Below the pieces are notes generated by a model. It made no database searches, was not told where the DNA came from, and worked only from the letters and a program-made list of their open reading frames with translations. Made by a program: the position numbers and the translations under genes. Shown piece after piece: positions 45,727-56,040 of a DNA stretch of 64,000 nucleotides (position 1 is the stretch's first letter; every line of letters begins with the position of its first letter). The DNA is from an uncultured Agrobacterium sp. (GTDB lineage Bacteria; Pseudomonadota; Alphaproteobacteria; Rhizobiales; Rhizobiaceae), in the NCBI GenBank assembly GCA_913777615.1, contig CAJYTK010000006.1, forward strand, positions 62,001 through 126,000, given 5' to 3'.

Positions 45727-46293
45727 ATGACTTCCAATGCCCTACTCGATATCAACATGCTGTCGGTGGAAGATGCCGCACCCGAAGCGGCGGATATAAT
45801 GAGAGATGCTCAGAAGAAATTCGGTTTCTCGCCGAACATGTATGGGTATATGGCCGCACTACCGTCGCTGCTAACCACTTATGCGAAAGGCTATAGCGCC
45901 TTCCGCACCAGCGCCGGCTTCTCTCCCCTCGAACAGGAGGCTATTTTCCTGGCGATCAGCCAGACCAACTCATGCCACTACTGCACTGCCGCTCACTCGA
46001 TGGTCGCCGCCATGGTCTCGGGCGTTCCCAGCGACGTCATCGCACAGCTGCGCGCGGGCGAACTGCCTGCCGATCCAAAGCTGCACGCCCTTGTGTCGTT
46101 GACCAGAGAAATGGTCGAAAGCCGCGGACGTCCGTCACAGGACACCCTCAACGCGTTTCTCAACGCTGGCTACACTGAAAACCACGTGCTTGGTATCATT
46201 CTGGCGATCTCAGCGAAGGTCATCTCCAACTACACGAACTACCTGACGGACACGGAGCTGGATGCAGCATTTAAGCCCTATGCAGTAATGTAA
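45727..46293 (+). CDS. Carboxymuconolactone decarboxylase-family protein
   Basis: This is a 188-residue paralogue of the 25023-25589 protein, the same length and with the same landmarks: KFGFSPNMYGYMAALPSLL, then NSCHYCTAAHSM with CxxC and His. ATG 45727 follows GAAAGGA. It probably acts with the ALDH and hydrolase upstream. Confidence 0.85.
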   Translation: MTSNALLDINMLSVEDAAPEAADIMRDAQKKFGFSPNMYGYMAALPSLLTTYAKGYSAFRTSAGFSPLEQEAIFLAISQTNSCHYCTAAHSMVAAMVSGVPSDVIAQLRAGELPADPKLHALVSLTREMVESRGRPSQDTLNAFLNAGYTENHVLGIILAISAKVISNYTNYLTDTELDAAFKPYAVM

Positions 46294-46306
46294 TGTGAGA
46301 ATTTGA

Positions 46307-46336
46307 TACAGTCCTCAGATGATGATGGGGACTGTA
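46307..46336 (+). terminator. Hairpin after the CMD gene
   Basis: TACAGTCC (46307-46314) pairs with GGACTGTA (46329-46336) over a 14-base loop. It lies 14 bases after the stop. No clear U tract follows. 46337-46575 holds no gene I can support. Confidence 0.4.
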
Positions 46337-46575
46337 TTGCTTCTCGATGCCGGTTCGGACACATCTGAACTTGCACGCCGAGCCCATCGTCATGCCACAG
46401 GATCGATCATCCAGCCGGCTATCGACACCACGACATCTGCCGGTCCCAGAACCTGCAGAAACTGACCTATCGCCCTCTGATCGACCCGTCGAATGTAAAC
46501 CTTTTTAGCCGAAATAGGGATGCCAACGGTAGAAAACCTCAACCTCATCGCCGACATGGGCAGAATGAACGGGGG

Positions 46576-46788
46576 ATGGCTCTGAACCGGAAGAACGCGC
46601 GCTTCGCGGGGCACGACGCAGGAGCCGAGAATTGGGCGATTATCGCCTCGCTGGTTGAGACCTGCAAACTCAACGGCGTTGATCCGCAGGCTTGGCTAAC
46701 CGCTACGCTCACCGCAATCGTCAATGGCCATAAGCAGAATGGGATCGACGAGTTGCTGCCGTGGAAATTCCTGTCGCAGGACCGCTGA
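46576..46788 (+). pseudogene. IS66-family transposase C-terminal remnant
   Basis: Seventy residues (KNARFAGHDAGAENWAIIAS, then CKLNGVDPQAWLTATLTAI and IDELLPW) match the C-terminal end of the IS66 TnpC transposase. The catalytic part is missing. It is more intact than the remnant at 38530 and comes from a different copy. Confidence 0.8.
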
Positions 46789-46819
46789 AGATCATGCGAC
46801 TACGGGCAGACGCTGGTGA

Positions 46820-46983
46820 TCACGCGTGCCGCCATTCCTTGATCGCGGAGATCACGAGGATCAAAGCGAGGCCTGGCAGCAGCACGGCGCTCGGAACAAT
46901 CCCCAGAAGCTGTCCGCCGATGAACACGCCAAGGATCGACCCGGCGGCCATGACGAGCAAGAACATCCGGTTGCTGGAACGTG
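46820..46983 (-). pseudogene. TauE/SafE-type exporter, C-terminal remnant
   Basis: Minus strand: about 54 residues (RMFLLVMAAGSILGVF, GGQLLGIVPSAVLLPGLAL, ISAIKEWRHA) and a TGA at 46820-46822. This is the last two helices of a DUF81/TauE family sulfite-exporter-like protein. The 5' part is missing. It meets the MFS remnant head to head. Confidence 0.6.
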
Positions 46984-46984
46984 G

Positions 46985-47269
46985 CTTCCCGGCGCTATCG
47001 CGTTCGCGATCTGCCTTGGCTTGGGTTCGGGCATCAACAGTATCGCACAGGGAAACCTACCGCTCTATCTGTTCGGCTCGGTCACGGGCAAAATGACGGC
47101 GGCGCGACTGGCAGTAGGTGCGGGAGCACCGTTCATATTTGCCGCAGTGACAGAGTACCTGGGTCTGAAATTTGCGCTCGCCGCGAACATCTTTCTTGCG
47201 ATCATCAGCGTACTGGCATTCATCGCGGTTGCCGCAGCGTCGCGCAAACACGCGACTGCGTCGGCATAG
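46985..47269 (+). pseudogene. MFS transporter, C-terminal remnant
   Basis: The last 95 residues of a major facilitator: GLGSGINSIAQGNLPLYLFG, then LAVGAGAPFIFAAVTEYLG and a final helix ANIFLAIISVLAFIAVAA. Only the last helices of the transporter remain. The preceding frame, which runs back to 46826, is antisense to the TauE remnant. Confidence 0.6.
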
Positions 47270-47710
47270 ACGTCCGAGCGTCAACATGATTTCGCTGACC
47301 CCAAATGTCGAAAGTCTGCCGCACCGCCTTAAACGCGCCCTCGTCGATCAGAACCTGCGGGCCTATTCTCTGCGTCCAATGGACATGATGTGCCACGGCT
47401 GACTTTCAAGCGTTCGCCAGCCGATCCGGTCGCCGGCCCCAAACGAATAGCGGCTCTTGTAGCCGACTGCTCAAGCCTCCAACGTCAGAAACGAAGGCGC
47501 ACAGGCGACGTGACGTTGCCACGGGGATATGTTCGCTTTAGGGTACCAGCGATCACAACCTTTACGACCGAATTTTGGGGCGCAACGCGTGTCATAGCCT
47601 CGCCTTGAAGGGAGTCGAACCGTCAACCCGTTATTTCCGAGAGCCTGACTCGAAAAGAACTCAACAGACGCAATATCTTGCGAGCCTTCGGCTGAGAATG
47701 CGGATGTGGG
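47270..47710. other. Intergenic region, about 440 bp
   Basis: No gene seen. A stretch at 47604-47622 resembles a tRNA T-arm complement but has no cloverleaf. The IS3 element begins at 47711. Confidence 0.35.
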
Positions 47711-47768
47711 TGAATAGCCCCTAGATTTGTAGACGCCTTCTCCCCTAAATTTGAGGCAGGAGGCCTAC

Positions 47769-48038
47769 ATGGGCAAAGGCAATTTCACGGAAGATTTCAA
47801 GCGCGACGCGGTGCGTCAGATCACCGAGCGGGGCTACCCGGTAGCGGAGGTTTCGCAGCGGCTCGGTGTCAGCCAGCATTCACTCTACGAGTGGAAGAAG
47901 AAGTTCGGCACATTGAACGTCAAGGCTAGCGACGAGGCCGAGGAGATCAGACGGCTAAAGAGAGAACTGGCCCGCGTCACCGAGGAGCGCGACATCCTAA
48001 AAAAAGCGGCCGCGTACTTCGCCAGGGATGCAAAGTGA
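47769..48038 (+). CDS. IS3-family OrfA
   Basis: This is an 89-residue protein with an N-terminal helix-turn-helix (YPVAEVSQRLGVSQHSLYEWKKKF) and a leucine-zipper segment (EEIRRLKRELARVTEERDIL). An A7G run at 47999-48006 near its end is a typical slippery site. A -1 shift there leads into the OrfB frame, so the active transposase is an OrfAB fusion. Confidence 0.88.
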   Translation: MGKGNFTEDFKRDAVRQITERGYPVAEVSQRLGVSQHSLYEWKKKFGTLNVKASDEAEEIRRLKRELARVTEERDILKKAAAYFARDAK

Positions 48039-48786
48039 AGAACGCGTTCATAGCCCTGCATCGCCTGAGCTTCTCTGTGCGGACGATATGTCGGCTTCTC
48101 CATGTTCACCCGAGCGGGTTCTACGCTTGGCTGAAGAACCCGTTGAGCAAACGGGCCAGTGACATACGGCAGACCGATCTCTTTTTTCAGGCTTGGCAGG
48201 AGAGCGGCAAGGTCTATGGCTATAGCAAGCTTCATGATGACCTTCTCGACCAGGGAGAGATGTGCTGCCCGAACCGCGTCGCACGTCTGACACGCCTTGC
48301 CGGGATCAAGGCTGAGATCGGTTACAAGCGCCGTCCCGGCAAATATGGCGGCCGACCCTCGGTCGTGGTCGACAATACGCTCGACCGGCAGTTCGACGTC
48401 GAGGCTGCGGACAAGGCTTGGGTCACCGACATCACCTACATCCGGACCTGCGAGGGGTTGCCTACCTTGCCGTCGTTATCGATCTCTATTCCCGCCGGGT
48501 GATTGGCTGGGCAATGCAGAACCGTCAAACCACGGACGTCGTGCTGCAGGCGTTGCTTATGGGGGTGTGGCGACGCAAGCCCAAGGATCAGGTTCTGGTC
48601 CATTCGGATCAGGGCTCTCAGTTCACCAGCATGGACTGGGCTTCGTTCCTGAAGCACCACAATCTGGTCCACTCAATGAGCCGGCGTGGCAACTGCCACG
48701 ACAACGCGGTCGTCGAAAGCTTCTTCAACCTTCTGTGTCAATACCGGTTGAATTTTCCCCAGAAGCGCCGAAGTAAAATTCCCCAA

Positions 48787-50945
<2,159 letters not shown>

Positions 50946-51262
50946 CGGAAAGAGTATCGGCGATGACGCGCCGCCGGTCTTCCGGGGCGCGCCCCGGAAG
51001 ACCGGCAGTCGCAGCACCTGGGGAAGATTCAAACGGCACTATTGGGGAGTATTGATCCGGTAGTGACATTCTGAAGCGCGAACGCATACGCCGCAGGGTC
51101 TATCGATCACGCGACGAAGCCCGCCTGGACGTGTTCGATTACATCGAAATGTTCTACAACCCGAAACGGAAGCATGTCAGAAACGGAATGCTGTCCCCCG
51201 TCGAGTTCGAGAAACAGCAGAAAATCTAACTCGAGGGTGTCTACGAAACTCGGGGCTATTCA

Positions 51263-51509
51263 GGGCGATGAGCATCTAGGCTTCGGCGGAAGCGATTGAC
51301 TTCTCCCACTCGATTATTTCCTGCATGCATAACGCTCTGAAATCATGAGGAAATAAATTTTTCACGTTTCGCTATACCGTAAGCTAACCCGTCAGAAAAT
51401 CACGCTGCTGAAATCATTGGCTTTTTAGGCCGTCCCCGAGAAATGCACCTTCCGCCATCTATCGCCCATGACGCTTTAGAAGCGTCTCCGCATCGTAGCT
51501 CAATCGCCG
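51263..51509. other. Intergenic region
   Basis: About 250 bp between the IS3 element and the end of the defence operon. AT-rich; no gene seen. Confidence 0.4.
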
Positions 51510-52412
51510 CTAAAGATTAAGGTCCCGCACAGCAACGAACGCCCGGTTCGTCTCGGCCGCACGGCGCTCCTTGGCTTCCAAAACCGTTATCAGTGACACC
51601 TTGCGCGACAGCACCTCATACAGGTCAAGTCCGTCCGCACATACCAGGTTGGTCTGGCGTCCACGAGAGAACGCTTCCAACCCGTCGGCTGTGAAGCCAG
51701 AATTGCTCACGAACAGGCCGCGCGCCCAGGACGCTTTCCCACTGACCTTACCGGAAAAGGTCATCAGGTCGGCGAAGCCGATTTGAGGCCCATGCCATTT
51801 GGCTTCAACCAAGTAGGTTTGACCGTGAAGCCTGAAGCTTCCATCGATTTGTTCGCCTACGAGCCGAAAGGAGCCGCGCGGCGCCAGCCCGAAGCCTGCG
51901 AACAAATCGTTCAGAAAGCCCTCGAAACGTAGACCACGTGCTTGAGGGTCGAGCTTGGTGATCTCGATCAGGTGGGCGGCCAGCTCCTGCGCCTCTTCAG
52001 CATTCAGGGTCGACGCCTGCGGCGCTGGTTCTGCCGCCTTGGGCGAACCAAAGCTGCTTAGGAAGCTTGGATCAAGTAGCTCAGGGATCTTGAATTGCAC
52101 CCCGGGTAAAAGACTGTTGAGACGATCGATCTCTTCACGACTGAGGGGATTGCCCTTCCCACGCCGGTAGGTCATCGCTTGGCGAACGATCGCCACGATC
52201 AATTTCGTAAAGTGTGACCTTCGCCTCTCCAGCGTCGCGGTCAGGAGCTGAACAATGGCAGGTCGCTTGCTCCCAGGGACCCATAAGTCGCCAACACCAG
52301 CCTGTGCGGCGGCAAGCGGAAATGCTGTTTTGGTGTTTCCGCTACCGGGAAGAAAATCGTAGAGGAGATCTGCCAGGTCCTCAATCGCCTGAGCTTCACT
52401 GAATGATATCAT
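51510..52412 (-). CDS. Mrr-like restriction endonuclease
   Basis: This is a 300-residue protein. The N-terminal 130 residues are helical. The C-terminal 155-270 carry a PDDEXK nuclease of the Mrr_cat type: [17 protein letters not shown], then the Asp in EQIDGSF and ExK in YLVEAKWHG. Mrr nucleases cut modified or foreign DNA. It is three bases downstream of the helicase gene, last in the operon. Confidence 0.82.
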   Translation of the reverse strand: MISFSEAQAIEDLADLLYDFLPGSGNTKTAFPLAAAQAGVGDLWVPGSKRPAIVQLLTATLERRRSHFTKLIVAIVRQAMTYRRGKGNPLSREEIDRLNSLLPGVQFKIPELLDPSFLSSFGSPKAAEPAPQASTLNAEEAQELAAHLIEITKLDPQARGLRFEGFLNDLFAGFGLAPRGSFRLVGEQIDGSFRLHGQTYLVEAKWHGPQIGFADLMTFSGKVSGKASWARGLFVSNSGFTADGLEAFSRGRQTNLVCADGLDLYEVLSRKVSLITVLEAKERRAAETNRAFVAVRDLNL

Positions 52413-52415
52413 AGC

Positions 52416-54233
52416 CTACTCGTTCTCCGCCTCCTCCATGCGCGCTTCGAGCTCATCGAGGAAGGGAGAGCGCCCCCAGCGCATTCTCCCGCGGGGCGTA
52501 TCGACGTAGCCGGAATAAAGCATGTGAATCTCGTCTCGAGCGCGCGTGAGACCGACGTAGAAGAGCCGGCGGCTCTCCCGCCGAGCAGCGGGCAACTCAT
52601 TGCGCCACGGCAGGCTGCCGAGATCCAGTCCGACCATGATCACGACGTCATATTCGCACCCCTTTGCGGAGTGAAGCGTCAGGAGATTCAGGTGCAATGG
52701 TGAGCCATCACGACCGCCCAAACTTGCCAAATCGAGATCGGCAAGCGCGCCTCCGACAGCTAGGGCCGACGTCATGCGATCCACCTGCTCGCCCTGGTCG
52801 GCAAGGCTGGGCTCGCCAGCCATTAGCGCATCGAGCATCCCGACGCGGAGCGCCGCCACGAAATCCCGAGCGATCCCCTGCTCGACGCGAAGTGACCAGA
52901 GAAGCTGCGTAAGCCGCTGCGCTTCATCACGCGCCTGGGCTTCCGGTACTCGCGTGCGATGGAAGCCCAACCAACGATCCAGAAGACCGCGCAATTGCGG
53001 GTGGGCCTCGCGCCAGCCGCCCGCGCACCATGCAGCACAATCTTCGATCCAGCTCGTAAGAGCGACCTTCCGGTAAGGGGCGGCAGTATCGACGCGGACA
53101 AAGTCGAGACCTGCGGCGGCGACCGCTTCAGCCACAACGTCGCCCGCCCGGTAGTCACGATAAAGGATGGCAATATCGCCAAGGGCTCGTCCTGGCTTCG
53201 CCGCGAGCGCCGCCGGAATTATATCTTCGATCGCATGCGCGGCCTGCCCTTCGAGACCGCCCGCGCATTGCGTGAACTCAATAACCGCCTGCCGGTCCGG
53301 ATCGTTTGACTGGTAGCCGCGCGGTTCGCCTAGCGCCATCTCAGAAGTGCTGACGATCCGCGACGCCGAACGATAGTTTAGCTGGAGCTGCACCCGCTCA
53401 ACGTCGTCACGCTCGGCAAGCTCCTGCAGGAGCGCTCCATCGGCGCCGGTAAAGCCGTAGATCGATTGGTCAGGATCTCCGACCGCAAAGAGCCGAACGC
53501 CCCCGTCGAAGGCTACGCGCTTGACGATGCGGTGTAGTGCCACGCCGAGGTCCTGATATTCGTCGACGGCGAGGACGGGAAATTTCGCTTGCAGCAGAGG
53601 AAGCACCCAATCGTGTTCCGAGACGAGCCGCTGCCCGAAGACGACGAGATCATCAAAGTCGATAAGGCCCATCCGCCGCAGCTCGGCCTCGTATCCTTCT
53701 GCCCACGCAGCGAGCTCCGCCTCGCTCGTCCAGGCAACCGAGGCTCGATCGAGAACCGATCGCCTATGCCGCCCAAGGTCCATCGTCTTATTCGGGTGAC
53801 CGACACCAAACAGCCTATCGCCCACCCGCTTCATGGCACGGTCGCTCTGCCGAGTCGTGGCCACCGTGAGAGGGAAAGGCACCGGCAAATCGGCAAGCCG
53901 ACCATACGGCATGAGGAGATGGCGCAAACAGAAACCGTGAACGGTGCCGATGAAGAGATTGGAAGCCTCGCGAAGGCCCAATCGCTCGAGCCGACGCGTC
54001 AGTTCGCGAGCGCATTCCTGACTATAGGTGATGCACGCGGCGCCGCGTGGCGCGCGCACATCCTCGGCCATGATCCTCGCCAGCTTAAGTACCAGCGTCT
54101 TAGTCTTGCCGCTGCCGGGGCCTGCCAGCACGACACAGTTGCCAGTCGAGTCGTAGGCTGCTTGCTGACCCGGGTTGCCAGCAAGATCACCTGCTTGGGC
54201 GAGGTATGCAGCGCTGACACTACGCAACGGCAT
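52416..54233 (-). CDS. UvrD/Rep-type helicase, Gabija GajB-like
   Basis: This is a 605-residue SF1 helicase from ATG 54233, which overlaps the OLD-family stop by 14 bases. It has motif I LAGPGSGKTKTLV, motif II VDEYQDLG, GDPDQSIYGFTGA, motif IV LNYRSASRIV, motif V LTLHSAKGCEYDVV and motif VI RLFYVGLTRARDE. It is somewhat longer than the Bacillus GajB. An OLD nuclease plus UvrD-like helicase in this order is the Gabija layout. The frame is open upstream to 54335. Confidence 0.85.
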   Translation of the reverse strand: MPLRSVSAAYLAQAGDLAGNPGQQAAYDSTGNCVVLAGPGSGKTKTLVLKLARIMAEDVRAPRGAACITYSQECARELTRRLERLGLREASNLFIGTVHGFCLRHLLMPYGRLADLPVPFPLTVATTRQSDRAMKRVGDRLFGVGHPNKTMDLGRHRRSVLDRASVAWTSEAELAAWAEGYEAELRRMGLIDFDDLVVFGQRLVSEHDWVLPLLQAKFPVLAVDEYQDLGVALHRIVKRVAFDGGVRLFAVGDPDQSIYGFTGADGALLQELAERDDVERVQLQLNYRSASRIVSTSEMALGEPRGYQSNDPDRQAVIEFTQCAGGLEGQAAHAIEDIIPAALAAKPGRALGDIAILYRDYRAGDVVAEAVAAAGLDFVRVDTAAPYRKVALTSWIEDCAAWCAGGWREAHPQLRGLLDRWLGFHRTRVPEAQARDEAQRLTQLLWSLRVEQGIARDFVAALRVGMLDALMAGEPSLADQGEQVDRMTSALAVGGALADLDLASLGGRDGSPLHLNLLTLHSAKGCEYDVVIMVGLDLGSLPWRNELPAARRESRRLFYVGLTRARDEIHMLYSGYVDTPRGRMRWGRSPFLDELEARMEEAENE

Positions 54234-56004
54234 CGCGGATGTACTCCAGCGCCTGCCGGATGTAGTCCGGACATGTATTTTCATCGGCGTGGCCCGCGAG
54301 CGCCTGGGCAAAGCGTCCCTTGCCGACCCGTTCAATGAGCGCGATCAGCGAATCCTCGTCGAGCGTGTCTGGGTCATCCACCCATCCTTGCAGCTCCTCG
54401 CGGGTGCCGTCGCCGATGCTCAATTCTTCTTCGATGACCTCCTGCATGGCCTCGGCAAGCCCGCCGGTGAACAGCTCCGGTTCCAGCGTGTTGCTGTTGA
54501 CGAAGTAGCCAAACGGCTCGGCGCGCGCGATCACAGCGTCCGCATCAAGACGCCTGTAAGTGACACCTTGCTCCCGCAGTTGCAGCACATTGATGAGCCG
54601 CCGTCGAACGCGCGGATGGCTCTCACCGTTGGGGTCGCGGTCCGTCAGGATCACGTGCGGGATGTTCAGGCCGGCCGGGCCTAGCAGCTTCACGTAGGGC
54701 GTGAAGTTCGTGCCGCTGACCGAACAAACCGTGATGCCGAGCATGTCGAGCGGTATGCCGAGCGCCTCGGCAAAAGCCGGCACCAGAAAGCGCTCCGCGT
54801 CGCCCTCGACAAGGATAACACCGCGCGCGAAGAAGATCTCGCCGCGGCTCACATCGATGTAGCGCTGAAGGTCCGCTTCGTCGCGCTCGGTGAACGGCGC
54901 TGTGGCAGTCGAGACGGCGATCGTAGCATTCGTCTCCGCGTCATGGCGAAGGAGGACGATCGAGCGGATCGGCGTGACGCTGGCGATGTGGGGGGAATGC
55001 GTCGTGAGGATCGTCGTCAGCGGTGGCGTATCCTCCTCCTCTTCTGCACCCGTGCCGAGGAAATAACGGTAGACGAGACGCTGGACGTGTGGATGTAAGT
55101 GCGCCTCGGGCTCTTCGACGACGAAGAATGTGTGGTCTCGTTCACCGTCGGTGACGAGCCGATCGAGTTCGAGACTTTTTAGCGCCATGAAAATCAGATT
55201 GGCCGTGCCGAGGCTGGCGTCGGCGATGCCACGCGCACCATTGTCGATCAGGAGGCGCAGACTGCGTAGCAACGCATCGATCCGGGTCGGCGAAAGACCG
55301 AGCGTTAGCGGAACGGCATGCTGCTCGCCCGCGATGGCAATAAGCCGTTCGCTGATCCGCTCTGCCGTGGCGAGGACTTCGGCATGGCCCTCCAATTCGG
55401 CCTGCGCCTCGTTAACCTGCTCCTGAATCTCAGCACGCGCATCCGCATCCAGGGATGTCGAAAGCTCTTCGATCAAAGGCCTCAGCGGCGAGTTGCGCCA
55501 GCTTGCCAGATCTTTCTCCGCGTCGCGCAAAGCAACCTGCACGTCGAGCGGCAGCATCCGCCGTAGCGACGGCGCAATCGACATCTCGGGATCGTCGCCG
55601 CCAAAGATGATGTATTCATAGTCCGCTAGGCTCTCTGGATCTCGTCCGAGATTCGCCTTGGGTTGAAAGCGGTAGGTAAGCCGCGCGACCATCGGCGGCC
55701 CGGGGTCGACCACGCAGTCATTTAGATGCGCCATCAGTCGCGCATCGTCGGTGAAGTCTGTCAGCTCGACGGCGATCTCAATCGTTTCGCCAAGCTTGTC
55801 TTCGCCTAAGCCATCCCAAAAATGCTCCAGACCGAGCTGACGGTCGCGTTCAGACAGACCAGGGTCGAGAATGAGTTGTAGAGCGCGAATGAAATTGCTC
55901 TTGCCGACCTTGTTCTCCCCGACAATGACGATATTTTCGCCCGTCTCGAGATCAATCTCTGAAAAGTTCGCGAAATTGCTTATTTTTATGCGCGAAATCC
56001 GCAC
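54220..56004 (-). CDS. OLD-family ATPase-TOPRIM nuclease, Gabija GajA-like
   Basis: This is a 594-residue protein. The N-terminal ATPase has IKISNFANFSEIDLETGENI and Walker A GENKVGKSNF. Walker B FFVVEEPEAHLHPHVQ and TTHSPHIA lie near 295-345. A C-terminal TOPRIM domain shows VILVEGDAERFLVP and LTDRDPNGE (the acidic metal site). This is the GajA domain order; in Gabija the nuclease nicks DNA when nucleotide levels fall. The start is 36 bases after the ietS stop. Confidence 0.88.
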   Translation of the reverse strand: MRISRIKISNFANFSEIDLETGENIVIVGENKVGKSNFIRALQLILDPGLSERDRQLGLEHFWDGLGEDKLGETIEIAVELTDFTDDARLMAHLNDCVVDPGPPMVARLTYRFQPKANLGRDPESLADYEYIIFGGDDPEMSIAPSLRRMLPLDVQVALRDAEKDLASWRNSPLRPLIEELSTSLDADARAEIQEQVNEAQAELEGHAEVLATAERISERLIAIAGEQHAVPLTLGLSPTRIDALLRSLRLLIDNGARGIADASLGTANLIFMALKSLELDRLVTDGERDHTFFVVEEPEAHLHPHVQRLVYRYFLGTGAEEEEDTPPLTTILTTHSPHIASVTPIRSIVLLRHDAETNATIAVSTATAPFTERDEADLQRYIDVSRGEIFFARGVILVEGDAERFLVPAFAEALGIPLDMLGITVCSVSGTNFTPYVKLLGPAGLNIPHVILTDRDPNGESHPRVRRRLINVLQLREQGVTYRRLDADAVIARAEPFGYFVNSNTLEPELFTGGLAEAMQEVIEEELSIGDGTREELQGWVDDPDTLDEDSLIALIERVGKGRFAQALAGHADENTCPDYIRQALEYIRDAVA

Positions 56005-56040
56005 GATTATTCCCCCCCGCCTCGTTTCTGCATCGACGTG

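Noticed and set aside
46390-46614. 74-codon minus-strand frame
   Set aside because: No ribosome site or family; overlaps the IS66 remnant.
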